Shown here in pieces: positions 8,644 through 17,327 of a DNA stretch of 43,825 nucleotides. Every line of letters starts with the position of its first letter. The stretch's first letter is position 1. The translations under genes and the position numbers were made by a program. The notes beneath the pieces are model-generated. The model saw only the letters and a program-made list of their open reading frames with translations, ran no database searches and was not told where the DNA came from. The DNA comes from an uncultured Eubacteriales bacterium (GTDB lineage: Bacteria; Bacillota; Clostridia; Christensenellales; Aristaeellaceae): contig ONCV01000018.1 in assembly GCA_900316415.1 (NCBI GenBank), positions 1-43,825 on the forward strand. Reading direction: 5' to 3'.

Positions 8644-10253
8644 ACAATTTCCCCGTTCCCCTGGATTATACGGAGGACTCCCTTCGGCGCCTGCTGCTGA
8701 AAAAGCTGGGCATCCCGGGAGATCAGCTCCTGTCCCTTTCCCTCTTCCGCCGCAGCGTGGATGCCCGGGATCGGGGGGACGTTCATTTCGTTCTGAGCCT
8801 GGATCTGCAGGTCCGGAATGAGGAAGCCCTGCGCAAGCGGCATCCGCAGCTGACGCGGGTGGAACCCGTTCCCGCGCCGCCCCTTCCCGCCCCCGCCTTT
8901 GTCCATCGGCCCCTGGTGGTCGGCGCCGGGCCCGCGGGGCTCTTCTGCGCCCTCACGCTGGCCCGGGCCGGAGCGAATCCCGTTCTGATCGAGCGGGGAA
9001 AGCCCGTGGAGCAGCGGGCGCAGGACGTCTCCCGCATGGCGGAGGCCGGAATCCTGGATCCGGAATCCAACGTTCAGTTCGGCGAGGGCGGCGCCGGCGC
9101 GTTTTCCGACGGCAAGCTGACCTGCGGCGTCAAATCCCCCTGGCTGCGGGATGTGCTGGAAACCTTCGTCGCCCACGGCGCTCCGGAAAACATCCTGATC
9201 GATCCCAAACCGCATATCGGCACGGACCGTCTCCGGCCCGTGGTGGCCTCCCTTCGCCGGGAGATCCTTTCCTTGGGCGGAAGCGTCCTTTTTGAGACCC
9301 GTCTGGAGGAACCCCTGCTCCGGAACGGCCGGCTTGTCGGCGCCCGGGTATCCCATCTCGGGGAACTGCGGGACATCGAAACGGATGCCCTGTTTCTTTG
9401 CATCGGCCATTCCGCCCGGGATACCATGCGCCGCCTGTACGGCGCGGGCATTCTGATGGAGCAGAAGCCCTTTGCCGTGGGCGTCCGGATCGAGCATCCC
9501 CGGGTCCTGATCGACCGGACGCAGTACGGCGCCTTCGCCGGACATCCCCGGCTCGGCGCCGCCTCCTACAAGCTGAACTGCCACACGGCGGACGGCCGGG
9601 GCGTCTATACCTTCTGCATGTGTCCCGGCGGGCATGTCATTGCCGCCGCTTCCGAAGCGGAAGGCGTGGCGGTCAACGGGATGAGCTATCACGCCCGGGA
9701 CGCGGAAAACAGCAATGCCGCGCTGCTGGTCGGCGTACGGCCGGAGGACTTCGGAAGCGATCATCCCCTGGCCGGCTTTGACTTTCAGCGCCGGATCGAG
9801 CAGGCTGCCTGGCGGGCCGGACAGGCACGGAAAAAGGGCGAAGACGGTGCTTCGCCCCTGCCCTTTCTGGCCCCGGCCCAGCGGGTGGAGGATTTCCTGC
9901 GGGACCGCGCCACCGTCCGTTTCGGCGAGGTTCTTCCCTCCTACCGGCCCGGGGTGGTGCCCGCGGATCTGCGGGCGGTTCTGCCCGATTTTGTGGTGAA
10001 CGACCTGAAAATTGCCCTGCCCGTGCTGGATCGCCAGCTGCACGGCTTCGCCCTGCCGGACGCGGTGCTGACCGCGCCGGAAACCCGCTCCTCCTCCCCC
10101 GTTCGCCTGCCCCGGGATGCGTCCGGTCAGGCCCTGGAAACCCCCGGTCTCTATCCGGTGGGCGAAGGCGCCGGGTATGCCGGGGGAATCGTCTCCGCCG
10201 CGCTGGACGGCATCTCCGCCGCCCGGAAGGCGCTGGAGCAGGCGGCCAGGTGA
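8631..10253 (+). CDS. FAD-dependent oxidoreductase (COG2509-like)
   Basis: 540-aa flavoprotein of a widespread but poorly characterised family. An N-terminal domain of about 90 residues precedes the dinucleotide-binding motif GAGPAGLFCA (near residue 98) and its acidic strand end LIERG. GEGGAGAFSDGKL is a family hallmark. A C-terminal GEGAGYAGGI segment closes the FAD site. The GTG at 8631 has GGAAGGAGGGG upstream and overlaps the truA stop, so translation is probably coupled. It ends one base from the convergent nth gene with no terminator between them. The substrate is unknown; a role in tRNA modification is suggested only by position next to truA. Confidence 0.85.
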   Translation: MLRLNNFPVPLDYTEDSLRRLLLKKLGIPGDQLLSLSLFRRSVDARDRGDVHFVLSLDLQVRNEEALRKRHPQLTRVEPVPAPPLPAPAFVHRPLVVGAGPAGLFCALTLARAGANPVLIERGKPVEQRAQDVSRMAEAGILDPESNVQFGEGGAGAFSDGKLTCGVKSPWLRDVLETFVAHGAPENILIDPKPHIGTDRLRPVVASLRREILSLGGSVLFETRLEEPLLRNGRLVGARVSHLGELRDIETDALFLCIGHSARDTMRRLYGAGILMEQKPFAVGVRIEHPRVLIDRTQYGAFAGHPRLGAASYKLNCHTADGRGVYTFCMCPGGHVIAAASEAEGVAVNGMSYHARDAENSNAALLVGVRPEDFGSDHPLAGFDFQRRIEQAAWRAGQARKKGEDGASPLPFLAPAQRVEDFLRDRATVRFGEVLPSYRPGVVPADLRAVLPDFVVNDLKIALPVLDRQLHGFALPDAVLTAPETRSSSPVRLPRDASGQALETPGLYPVGEGAGYAGGIVSAALDGISAARKALEQAAR

Positions 10254-10254
10254 A

Positions 10255-10881
10255 TCAGTCCATTCTTTTCCGGCACCATTCCGCCAGCGGGCATTCCCCG
10301 CACAGCGGCCGCTGCGCCTTGCAGACGCGCCGGCCGTGCCAGATCAGCCAGTGATGCGCCCGGCCCCATTTCTCCTCCGGAATCAGGCGGGTCATCTGGC
10401 GTTCCGTCTCCTCCACGGTGTCCGCCCGACACAGGCCGGTCCGGTTGCTGACCCGGAAGACATGGGTGTCCACCGCGAAGGCGGGAATGCCGAAGGCGTT
10501 GGAGAGCACGACGTTGGCGGTTTTCCGGCCCACTCCCGGCAGGCTCATCAGGGCTTCCCGGGTATCCGGCACTTCCCCGCCGTACTGTTCGGACAGGATC
10601 CTGCAGGCGGCGATGATATTTCCCGCCTTGCTCCGGAATCCGCAGCTCTTCACCAGGGGAAACAGCTCATCCACCTCCGCCTTCGCCATGGCATTCGCGT
10701 CCGGATACCGGGCGAAAACAGCGGGCGTCACCCGGTTGACCTGTTTGTCCGTACACTGGGCGGAGAGAATCGTGGCCACCAGGGTCTCGTAGGGGTTGGT
10801 AAAATGAAGCTCCGGCCCCGCCTCCGGATAGGTCTCCTCCAGCGCCTGCAGAATCCGGTTTTTCCGTTCCTTTTCCGTCAT
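10255..10881 (-). CDS. nth: Endonuclease III (DNA glycosylase/AP lyase)
   Basis: Base-excision repair enzyme that removes oxidised pyrimidines and nicks the abasic site. 208 aa from the ATG at 10881, which has GGGAGG about ten bases upstream. The helix-hairpin-helix LPGVGRKTAN includes the catalytic Lys, and AVDTHVFRV includes the catalytic Asp. The four Cys of the iron-sulfur cluster are at the C-terminus with CX6CX2CX5C spacing (CKAQRPLCGECPLAEWC). It lies downstream of asd, separated by a terminator-like hairpin, so it may have a weak own promoter or rely on readthrough. Confidence 0.95.
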   Translation of the reverse strand: MTEKERKNRILQALEETYPEAGPELHFTNPYETLVATILSAQCTDKQVNRVTPAVFARYPDANAMAKAEVDELFPLVKSCGFRSKAGNIIAACRILSEQYGGEVPDTREALMSLPGVGRKTANVVLSNAFGIPAFAVDTHVFRVSNRTGLCRADTVEETERQMTRLIPEEKWGRAHHWLIWHGRRVCKAQRPLCGECPLAEWCRKRMD

Positions 10882-10918
10882 GAATCCGTCCCTCCCGGTT
10901 CGTTTTCTCTGTGAGAAA

Positions 10919-10945
10919 GCCCCTTCTCCCTGCCGGAGAAGGGGC
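10919..10945 (-). terminator. Terminator-like hairpin between asd and nth
   Basis: Perfect 11-bp GC-rich stem (10919-10929 with 10935-10945), followed on the minus strand by the short T-rich stretch TTTCTC. It is 18 nt past the asd stop. The weak T-tract suggests partial termination ahead of nth. Confidence 0.6.
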
Positions 10946-10962
10946 CGTTTCATTTCTTGTCC

Positions 10963-12060
10963 TTATTTTCTGGAGGTCAGATACCCCTTCCGGGTCAGCA
11001 GCTCCGCGGTCAGGATGCCCCCGCCGGCCGCGCCGCGGATGGTGTTATGGCTCAGGCATACGAAGCGCCAGTCAAAGATCCGGTCCTCCCGCAGGCGTCC
11101 GATGCTGACGCCGAAGCCGTTCTGGAAGTCCCGGTCGAGCCGGGTCTGGGGCCGGCTGGGGTCCTCAAAATACTGCAGGAAGGGCTTCGGGGCGCTGGGA
11201 AGCTCCAGCCGCTGGGCCTCCGTTTCGTAGTTGGCCCACCGCTCCAGGATCTGCTCCTTCGTCACCTTCTCGGCGAACCGCACGGAAACCGCGGCCATGT
11301 GGCCGTCGCTGGCGGCCACCCGCAGGCACTGGGCGCTGATGACCGGACGGGACGCGTTCACGATGACCGGTCCGTTTCCGAGGTCCTTCACCTCGCCCCA
11401 CAGCTTCAGGGGCTCCTGCTCGCTCTTTTCGTCCTCGCCGCCGATATAGGGGATCACATTGTCCACCATCTCCGGCCAGGTTTTGAAGGTCTTTCCGGCA
11501 CCGCTGATGGCCTGATAGGTGCAGACGGACACCTCCGTGGGCCCGAAGTCCAGCAGCGGGGTCAGGGCCGGCACATAGCTCTGGATGGAGCAGTTCGGCT
11601 TCACGGCAATGAAGCCGTGAGTCGTTCCCAGCCGCTTCCGCTGGGTCGGGATCACGTCCAGATGCGCCGCGTTGATCTCGGGAACCACCATGGGCACGTC
11701 CTCGATGCCCCGGCAGGCGCTGTTGTTGCTGACCACAGGGATCTCATGCCGGGCGTAGTCCTCCTCCATGCGGCGGATCTCGTCCTTCTTCATGTCCACC
11801 GCGCAGAAGACGAAATCCACCTTTTCGGAGATCGCGTCCAGATCCGCCGCGTCCATCACGATGCGGTCCGCCGCATCCTCCGGAATCGGCCACGGGAAGG
11901 CCCAGCGCTCCCCCACGGCTTCCCGGTAGGGCTTTCCTGCGCTGCGGCTGGAGGCCGCCAGACAGTTCACCTGAAACCAGGGATGATTCGCCAGCAGGGA
12001 GATGAACCGCTGGCCCACCATGCCCGTCGCACCAATAATGCCAACCCGAAGCTTTTCCAT
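10963..12060 (-). CDS. asd: Aspartate-semialdehyde dehydrogenase (archaeal/fungal-type)
   Basis: Reduces aspartyl phosphate to aspartate semialdehyde, the branch point to lysine/diaminopimelate, threonine and methionine. 365 aa with an NADP-binding N-terminus (GIIGATGMVGQRF). The likely catalytic Cys is C157 in KPNCS, preceded by THGF, an arrangement seen in the fungal/archaeal subfamily rather than the E. coli type. The ATG at 12060 is chosen by family fit; ATG 12072 is equally in frame but directly abuts AGGAAGG. It follows the secreted-protein gene by about 20 bp, so they are probably cotranscribed. Confidence 0.92.
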   Translation of the reverse strand: MEKLRVGIIGATGMVGQRFISLLANHPWFQVNCLAASSRSAGKPYREAVGERWAFPWPIPEDAADRIVMDAADLDAISEKVDFVFCAVDMKKDEIRRMEEDYARHEIPVVSNNSACRGIEDVPMVVPEINAAHLDVIPTQRKRLGTTHGFIAVKPNCSIQSYVPALTPLLDFGPTEVSVCTYQAISGAGKTFKTWPEMVDNVIPYIGGEDEKSEQEPLKLWGEVKDLGNGPVIVNASRPVISAQCLRVAASDGHMAAVSVRFAEKVTKEQILERWANYETEAQRLELPSAPKPFLQYFEDPSRPQTRLDRDFQNGFGVSIGRLREDRIFDWRFVCLSHNTIRGAAGGGILTAELLTRKGYLTSRK

Positions 12061-12082
12061 ACTCTGTTTCATCCTTCCTGCC

Positions 12083-13642
12083 TTATTCCCAGAACAGCAG
12101 TTCAAATTCCGGGTAGGCGTCCACGTCCTCTTCGTTCTGCACCTCGTAGGTTCCCTTCAGGCGGCCATAGAAGGTCTGCTGGCTCCCGGTCACGAAGTTC
12201 GGCTTCTCATCCGTGGTCACGACCACGATATCCTTCAGCGCGCCCTTTTTCGTCTTCGTCAGCGCGGCGAAAACCAGGTACTCCCCGTTCGCCTCCTGGA
12301 TGTCGGAAATTGTCACCTGATAGCCCATGATCCGGCCCGTATAGGCCTCCAGCTTTCGCTTCAGCGTGGTGTAGGCCGGCCGGACCGCCTGGGCCCGGTA
12401 CTGATTCTGAATGTCCCGTTCCGTCAGCGTCCGGTTCGCCGTCCAGGTGAACCGGCGGGTTTCGTAATTCTTTTTCTGGAACACTAGGGTGATGTTGTAT
12501 TCGCTCTGGGTGTCCGTGGGAATCTTGAAGCTGAACTTGCCGGAGTTGTTGGTCCGGGCGGATTTGTCGTAGGGCTTTGCTCCCCCGCTCACGATGCACT
12601 GGACGGAAACACCCTTGCTGGTCTTTCCGGAAAGAACATATTCATCGCTGTCAAACTGCTCCGGCACCTCCGCGTCCATGTTGACCGGCAGCATGGCGCT
12701 GCGGTAGACGGTGGGTTCGAACACATGCCAGGCGATTTCCGTTCCGTCCTTTTCCACGGTCAGGGTCACAAGCCATACGCCCTCCTCGTCCAGCTTGATG
12801 TTCATCTTGAACTTGCCGGACTTGGAGTTGGCATCCGCCTCCACCCGCCGGGGGGTGGTCACGGAGTTTGCCTGCTTCATCACCGTTCCGATCAGGTGCG
12901 CTCCGGGATTCGCGACGCCCTCCACCGTGAAGGTGCTGACGTTCGTTTCCGCCGGGGGCGTGGCCGAGAAGGTCAGGGTGCCCTGCGTCGTCTCCGGAAT
13001 CTCCTGGGTCTGGGTGATGGAAACGGTCCGGGTCATCTTTTTCAGGCTGTTCAGATCCCGGTCCCGTACGCCGCGGCCGAACACCTGATAATCCAGGATG
13101 ACGCTCCACCCGTTCTGGATCGTCCGGTCCATATAGCCCCAGGTCACCAGCCCGTTCACCGTCCGCTTGTACTTCAGCCGCAGAAAGCGCACGCCCTCCG
13201 CGCTCTTCGTCCATTCGGCGGATTTCATGTCGTATCCCTGATCCGCGTATTTGCCTTTGAGAAGGGAGGTGCGCCAGGTCTTCCGGGCCTGATCCGTCTG
13301 GGCGTTGATGTCGAAATAATTCGTGGCATCCTCGTCCTGCTGCGCCCGGATTTCCATGCAGGCGTCCAGCTCCGGCGTCCAGGCCTGCAGCAGCACGCCC
13401 CGGGCCTCCCAGTCCGCCAGCGTCTCCTCCTCGGTGGTGTTCCGGGAAGCCATCAGCTCCGGATGCTGCGCCAGGTTTCCCTTCTGCAGGACGATATAGG
13501 TGTCCACGATCGAAACCTTCGCGTACACCTCGCCCAGGGAATACTCCGTCGAAGCGGCCGTTGTCTTCGCCGCGGCCAGCGCCGTGGCGCCGCAGCATAC
13601 GGTCACCAGCACGCACAGCAGCCAGAATAAACGCTTACGCAC
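12083..13642 (-). CDS. Secreted protein with Ig-like/carboxypeptidase-regulatory-like segments
   Basis: 519-aa exported protein that I do not recognise by name. A signal peptide (MRKRLFWLL start, Ala-rich end near residue 24) is followed by an alpha/beta region of about 190 residues rich in Trp and Tyr. Two beta-sandwich-like segments follow (about 205-310 and 325-400), with patterns such as GKFKMNIKLDEEGVW and SGKFSFKIP typical of Ig-like extracellular domains. A C-terminal region of about 100 residues ends in FELLFWE. No catalytic motif is evident. The start is GTG 13642, with GGTGA six bases upstream and a strong promoter. It heads a probable operon with asd. Confidence 0.75.
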   Translation of the reverse strand: MRKRLFWLLCVLVTVCCGATALAAAKTTAASTEYSLGEVYAKVSIVDTYIVLQKGNLAQHPELMASRNTTEEETLADWEARGVLLQAWTPELDACMEIRAQQDEDATNYFDINAQTDQARKTWRTSLLKGKYADQGYDMKSAEWTKSAEGVRFLRLKYKRTVNGLVTWGYMDRTIQNGWSVILDYQVFGRGVRDRDLNSLKKMTRTVSITQTQEIPETTQGTLTFSATPPAETNVSTFTVEGVANPGAHLIGTVMKQANSVTTPRRVEADANSKSGKFKMNIKLDEEGVWLVTLTVEKDGTEIAWHVFEPTVYRSAMLPVNMDAEVPEQFDSDEYVLSGKTSKGVSVQCIVSGGAKPYDKSARTNNSGKFSFKIPTDTQSEYNITLVFQKKNYETRRFTWTANRTLTERDIQNQYRAQAVRPAYTTLKRKLEAYTGRIMGYQVTISDIQEANGEYLVFAALTKTKKGALKDIVVVTTDEKPNFVTGSQQTFYGRLKGTYEVQNEEDVDAYPEFELLFWE

Positions 13643-13677
13643 AAAAGGTCACCGACCCTTTCTGTCATATTCGGTTT

Positions 13678-13706
13678 ATTATAACAAAATCATTCTGAAA
13701 GTGCAA
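13678..13706 (-). promoter_or_regulatory. Sigma-A promoter of the secreted protein/asd operon
   Basis: Minus-strand TTGCAC (13701-13706), 17-bp spacer, consensus TATAAT (13678-13683). The start of transcription should be near 13671, about 30 nt before the GTG. Confidence 0.83.
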
Positions 13707-13711
13707 ATAGG

Positions 13712-13741
13712 GAAAATCCCCCGGAGCAAAAGCTCCGGGGG
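13712..13741 (-). terminator. Intrinsic terminator of the EF-G-like gene
   Basis: Perfect 10-bp stem (13718-13727 with 13732-13741), loop of four, then ATTTTCCC on the minus strand, 38 nt after the stop. Its downstream end touches the -35 box of the next promoter. Confidence 0.85.
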
Positions 13742-13779
13742 AAGAAAACCCGTTTGCGGCATGCATGCCGTCCGTCCGA

Positions 13780-15867
13780 TTATTCCTCGTCGTCGTCCTC
13801 GATCTTGGCGTTGGCGATGATCTTCTGGGCCTCGTTGGCGGGCACTTCCTCATAGCGCTCAAACCGCATGGAGAAGGAACCTCTCGCCTGGGTCATGGAG
13901 CGGAGATCCGTCGCGTACTTGAACATTTCCGCCAGGGGGGCTTCCGCCTCCAGCAGCTGCATGCTGCCCTGCTGGTTCATGCCCATGATCCGGCCGCGGC
14001 GCTTGTTCATGTCGCCCATGATATCGCCCATGTACTCGTTGGGCACGGTCACTTCCACATGCATGATGGGCTCGAGCAGCACGGGGTTGGCCTCGGTGCA
14101 GCCCTTCTTGTAGGCAATGCGGGCCGCAGTCTTGAAGGCCATTTCAGAGGAGTCGACCGGGTGATAGGAGCCGTCGTACAGCTTGGCGCGGATATGCACC
14201 ATGGGATATCCGGCCAGCACACCCTTCACCAGGTTCTCGCGCAGGCCCTTTTCCACGCTGGGGATGAAGTTCCGCGGAACCACGCCGCCCACGACCGCGT
14301 CCACGAATTCGAAATCGGTGTCGCTGTCGGTGATCGGGCTGAACTCGATCCACACGTCGCCGAACTGACCGTGTCCGCCGGTCTGCTTCTTGTGCCGTCC
14401 CTGGACCTTAACGGTCTTCCGGATGGTTTCACGATAGGGGATCTTGGGATCCTGCAGCACGGCGTTGGCGCCGAACTTGGAGGCCAGCTTGTTCCGGATC
14501 ACGTCCAGATGCATCTCGCCCGCGCCGGAGAGCTCCGTCTCGGTGGTCTCGGCGTTCTTGATGATGCGGATGGAGGGATCTTCCTCCGCCAGCCGGTTCA
14601 GGCCGCTGAAGACCTTGTCCTCCTCACCCTGCTTGGCCGCGTAAACCGCCTTGGTGAAGCAGGGTTCCGGGAAGATGATTTCCGGATACTGGACCGGGTT
14701 GGCCGGATCGCAAAGGGTATCCCCGGTGGAGGTGAACTGCAGCTTCGCCAGCGCGCCGAGATCGCCCGCGTGCAGCTTGTCCACGCCGGTCTGCTTGTTG
14801 CCCCGCAGGCTGAACAGGCCGCCGGCCTTTTCGGTCTTTTCCTTGTTGGCGTTGTACAGGGTGGTGGATCCGGTGATCATGCCGCTGAACACCCGGAACA
14901 GGCTCAGCTTGCCCACGAAGGGGTCGGCGATGGTCTTGAACACCAGGGCGCTGAAGGGCTCGTCGTCCTTGCTCTCCCGGATCACTTCCTCGCCGGTCTT
15001 CGGGTTCTTGCCCACCTGATGCAGGCCTTCATGGGCGGGAGAGGGCAGATACTTGGCCATCAGATCCATGGTCCGGGCGATGCCCACGCCGGTCAGCGCG
15101 CTGCAGGCCACCACGGGCACGATGGAGCCGTCCTTCATGCCCTTGCGGAAGCCTTCCATGATCTCGTCATGGGTCAGCTCCTCGCCCTCCAGGTATTTCA
15201 TCATCAGGTCGTCGTCCGCCGCCGCGGCCTGCTCCGTCAGGAACTCAAAGGATTCGTTGATTTCGCTCTCCAGCTCCGCGGGAATCGGAACCTCGGTGCT
15301 CTTCTTGTAGGCGCCTTCATACGCCTTGCGCTCCAGCAGGTTCACCACGCCGCGGAAGCTGGCGCCCTCTCCCAGGGGCAGCAGGATCGGCACCACGCTG
15401 CTGCCGTATTTTTCCCGCAGCTGCGCGACGACTTTTTCGAAATTCGCGTGCTCACGATCCATCTGATTCACGATGAACATGCGACCCAGCTTGTGCTCGC
15501 CCGCCGCGTCCCACGCCTTTTCCGCGCCGACGCTCAGGCCGTTCACGCCGCCGATCACGATCACCGCCGTCTCCACTACCCGCAGGGGGCCGCAGAGCTC
15601 GCCGGCGAAATCAAAATATCCGGGCACGTCAATGGTGTTGATCACCTTGCCGGCCCAGGGCACGGGAGCATAGCTCGCGCTGATGGAAAAACCGCGCTTT
15701 TTCTCTTCCGGGTCAAAGTCGGAAACGGTCGTTCCGTCTTCCACCTTGCCCTGACGATCCGTAATTCCGGCAGCGAAGAGCATGGACTCCATCAGCGTGG
15801 TCTTGCCCTCGCTGCCATGCCCCATGAGGGCAATGTTCCGAATGTTCGTAGTCGTGATTTCAGCCAT
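13780..15867 (-). CDS. EF-G-like translational GTPase with non-canonical GTPase motifs
   Basis: 695-aa protein with the full five-domain layout of elongation factor G. The nucleotide-binding motifs differ from housekeeping EF-G. The P-loop is GHGSEGKT (16-23) instead of AHIDAGKT. Switch I ends KKRGFSI instead of RGIT. Switch II is DVPGYFDF (80-87), in which Tyr84 replaces the catalytic His of DTPGHVDF. The guanine motif is NQMD (134-137). Domains IV and V are recognisable (KQTGGHGQFGDV, RRGRIMGM). The C-terminus is acidic. Such EF-G paralogs are common beside a canonical fusA. The role is probably in ribosome function or recycling under special conditions, which is inference. The ATG follows GGGAGG. 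No clear promoter is seen in the 173-bp gap to murI. Confidence 0.88.
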   Translation of the reverse strand: MAEITTTNIRNIALMGHGSEGKTTLMESMLFAAGITDRQGKVEDGTTVSDFDPEEKKRGFSISASYAPVPWAGKVINTIDVPGYFDFAGELCGPLRVVETAVIVIGGVNGLSVGAEKAWDAAGEHKLGRMFIVNQMDREHANFEKVVAQLREKYGSSVVPILLPLGEGASFRGVVNLLERKAYEGAYKKSTEVPIPAELESEINESFEFLTEQAAAADDDLMMKYLEGEELTHDEIMEGFRKGMKDGSIVPVVACSALTGVGIARTMDLMAKYLPSPAHEGLHQVGKNPKTGEEVIRESKDDEPFSALVFKTIADPFVGKLSLFRVFSGMITGSTTLYNANKEKTEKAGGLFSLRGNKQTGVDKLHAGDLGALAKLQFTSTGDTLCDPANPVQYPEIIFPEPCFTKAVYAAKQGEEDKVFSGLNRLAEEDPSIRIIKNAETTETELSGAGEMHLDVIRNKLASKFGANAVLQDPKIPYRETIRKTVKVQGRHKKQTGGHGQFGDVWIEFSPITDSDTDFEFVDAVVGGVVPRNFIPSVEKGLRENLVKGVLAGYPMVHIRAKLYDGSYHPVDSSEMAFKTAARIAYKKGCTEANPVLLEPIMHVEVTVPNEYMGDIMGDMNKRRGRIMGMNQQGSMQLLEAEAPLAEMFKYATDLRSMTQARGSFSMRFERYEEVPANEAQKIIANAKIEDDDEE

Positions 15868-16040
15868 GGTCGTTTTCCTCCCGTTTAAATTATTATTCCG
15901 AAATGCCCGAAAAACCGGGAAACCTCGAAATGAACTTCAATTGCCGCAAGAGATGATATCATAATTCCCGCCAAAAGAAAAGACGGAATTTGTTTTTTCT
16001 GGGAACTTTCTTTCCATCCCGTATTTTGTCACGGTTCCCG

Positions 16041-16838
16041 TCAGCCGCCGGCCGCCTCGTCCTCCCCCGCCGGGATCGCCCGCGCGCGCTCCAGAAGCCG
16101 CCGCATGACCGGCAGATCCCGCTCCGGATCCCCGGTGGTGTCCATTTCCACGCTTCCCTCCTGTCCGTCGGAAAGCATTCCCCGCTCCCGCAGCACACGG
16201 CGCAGCTGCCGCGCGGTTCCCGCGTTGCCGTCCGTGATCCGGATGCGGTCGGGCAGCATCCGCCGGATCAGGGGCCGGAGAAACACGTAATGGGTGCAGC
16301 CCAGCACCACCGCGTCCACCCGTGCCAGGTCCCATCCCCGGAACAGGTTTTCCAGGTATTCCGCCGCGCCTTTCTCATCCTCCCGCTCCACCAGTTCCAT
16401 CAGGCCGGGGCAGGGCTGGGGAACCGCGTGGGCGCCGAAGCGCTCCATCAGGGAGAGGAATTTCTCCTGCCGCAGGGTCAGCGGCGTGGCCATCACCCGG
16501 ATCTGGCCGCCCTGCCAGTGCTCCTCCGCGGGCTTGAGGGCGGGCTCGATCCCGATGACCGGATAGGGCTTTTCGGCCCGCAGCATGGCGGCGGCCGCGC
16601 CGGTCGCGGTATTGCAGGCGATCACCAGCGCCTTGATTTCCCTTTCCTCCAGCCGCGCGACCACCTGCCGGACCAGCTGCTGCACCTCTTCCGTGGTTTT
16701 CGTTCCATACGGCGCGTGGGCCATGTCCCCCAGGTAAAGGAACCGCTCCCCGGGCAGCTCCCGCATCAGCGCGGCCAGGGTGCTGATGCCCCCCACCCCG
16801 CTGTCAAAAACACCGATGGGCTTCCGTTTTTCCTCCAT
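16041..16838 (-). CDS. murI: Glutamate racemase
   Basis: Makes D-glutamate for peptidoglycan precursors. 265 aa, normal length. It shows the family start GVFDSGVGG and the two catalytic cysteines in ACNTA (C75) and GCTHY (C181), with GTKT after the first substrate loop. The Gly- and acid-rich last residues are variable in the family. A strong promoter lies at 16920-16948, giving a leader of about 75 nt. Transcription may continue into the EF-G-like gene, since no terminator with a T-tract is visible after the stop. Confidence 0.95.
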   Translation of the reverse strand: MEEKRKPIGVFDSGVGGISTLAALMRELPGERFLYLGDMAHAPYGTKTTEEVQQLVRQVVARLEEREIKALVIACNTATGAAAAMLRAEKPYPVIGIEPALKPAEEHWQGGQIRVMATPLTLRQEKFLSLMERFGAHAVPQPCPGLMELVEREDEKGAAEYLENLFRGWDLARVDAVVLGCTHYVFLRPLIRRMLPDRIRITDGNAGTARQLRRVLRERGMLSDGQEGSVEMDTTGDPERDLPVMRRLLERARAIPAGEDEAAGG

Positions 16839-16919
16839 GGCGTCCGCCTCGTTTTCGATCCGTTTTTGTTCCGCTCATCCCGTCCGCGCGGCGAAATGGG
16901 GCCGCGCGCATACGCCGTC

Positions 16920-16948
16920 AGTATAGCAGACCCTTCCCTTCCTGTCAA
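16920..16948 (-). promoter_or_regulatory. Sigma-A promoter of murI
   Basis: Minus-strand TTGACA (16943-16948), 17-bp spacer, TATACT (16920-16925). Its -35 box is only 6 bp from the -35 box of the divergent DUF951 promoter, so one regulator could affect both. Confidence 0.87.
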
Positions 16949-16954
16949 AAACCG

Positions 16955-16983
16955 TTGCATGCCGCCCGGATTTGTTTTATACT
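16955..16983 (+). promoter_or_regulatory. Sigma-A promoter of the DUF951 gene
   Basis: TTGCAT (16955-16960), 17-bp spacer, TATACT (16978-16983), back to back with the murI promoter. Confidence 0.8.
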
Positions 16984-17031
16984 GTCGGCGGAATCCCGGC
17001 GCCTGCGCCGGATCGGATCGGGAGGAAGCAT

Positions 17032-17229
17032 ATGACAGCGGAAATCCGTCTGGGAGATATTGTCGCTACCCGGAAGCCCCACCCCTGCGGCGGCTCCGAA
17101 TGGACCGTCACCCGCGTCGGGGCGGATATCAAGATGCGCTGCAACACCTGCGGCCATGTGGTCATGCTGGACCGGGAGAAGTTTCTCCGCCGCCGCAGGG
17201 AGGTTCTGCGGCAGGGGCCCACTCCCTGA
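17032..17229 (+). CDS. DUF951-family small zinc-ribbon-like protein
   Basis: 65-aa protein of the DUF951 family (YyzM-like), conserved in Firmicutes and of unknown function. It starts MTAEIRLGDIV and carries HPCGGSEW and then RCNTCGH, Cys/His positions that could bind one zinc ion. The tail is basic (KFLRRRREV), as in nucleic-acid-binding proteins. The ATG at 17032 has GGGAGG eight bases upstream. A longer frame from 16972 lacks a ribosome binding site and overlaps the promoter. It is monocistronic, ending in a strong bidirectional terminator. Confidence 0.88.
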   Translation: MTAEIRLGDIVATRKPHPCGGSEWTVTRVGADIKMRCNTCGHVVMLDREKFLRRRREVLRQGPTP

Positions 17230-17247
17230 GCCCCGCACTACCCGCAT

Positions 17248-17282
17248 AAAAATGCCCCGGGATACTCCCCCGGGGCATTTTT
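17248..17282. terminator. Bidirectional intrinsic terminator
   Basis: 14-bp perfect stem (17248-17261 with 17269-17282) whose outer five pairs are A-T, giving a T-tract in both directions. It sits between the convergent DUF951 gene (+) and the small motor-cluster gene (-). Confidence 0.92.
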
Positions 17283-17327
17283 GCGCCGCGCGACGGCCAG
17301 GAAGGCCGCGCAGGCTTGCCGGTTGGC

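Noticed and set aside
15868..16040. Promoter for the EF-G-like gene
   Set aside because: AATAAT and TATGAT -10-like boxes exist but have no acceptable -35 box at 16-18 bp.
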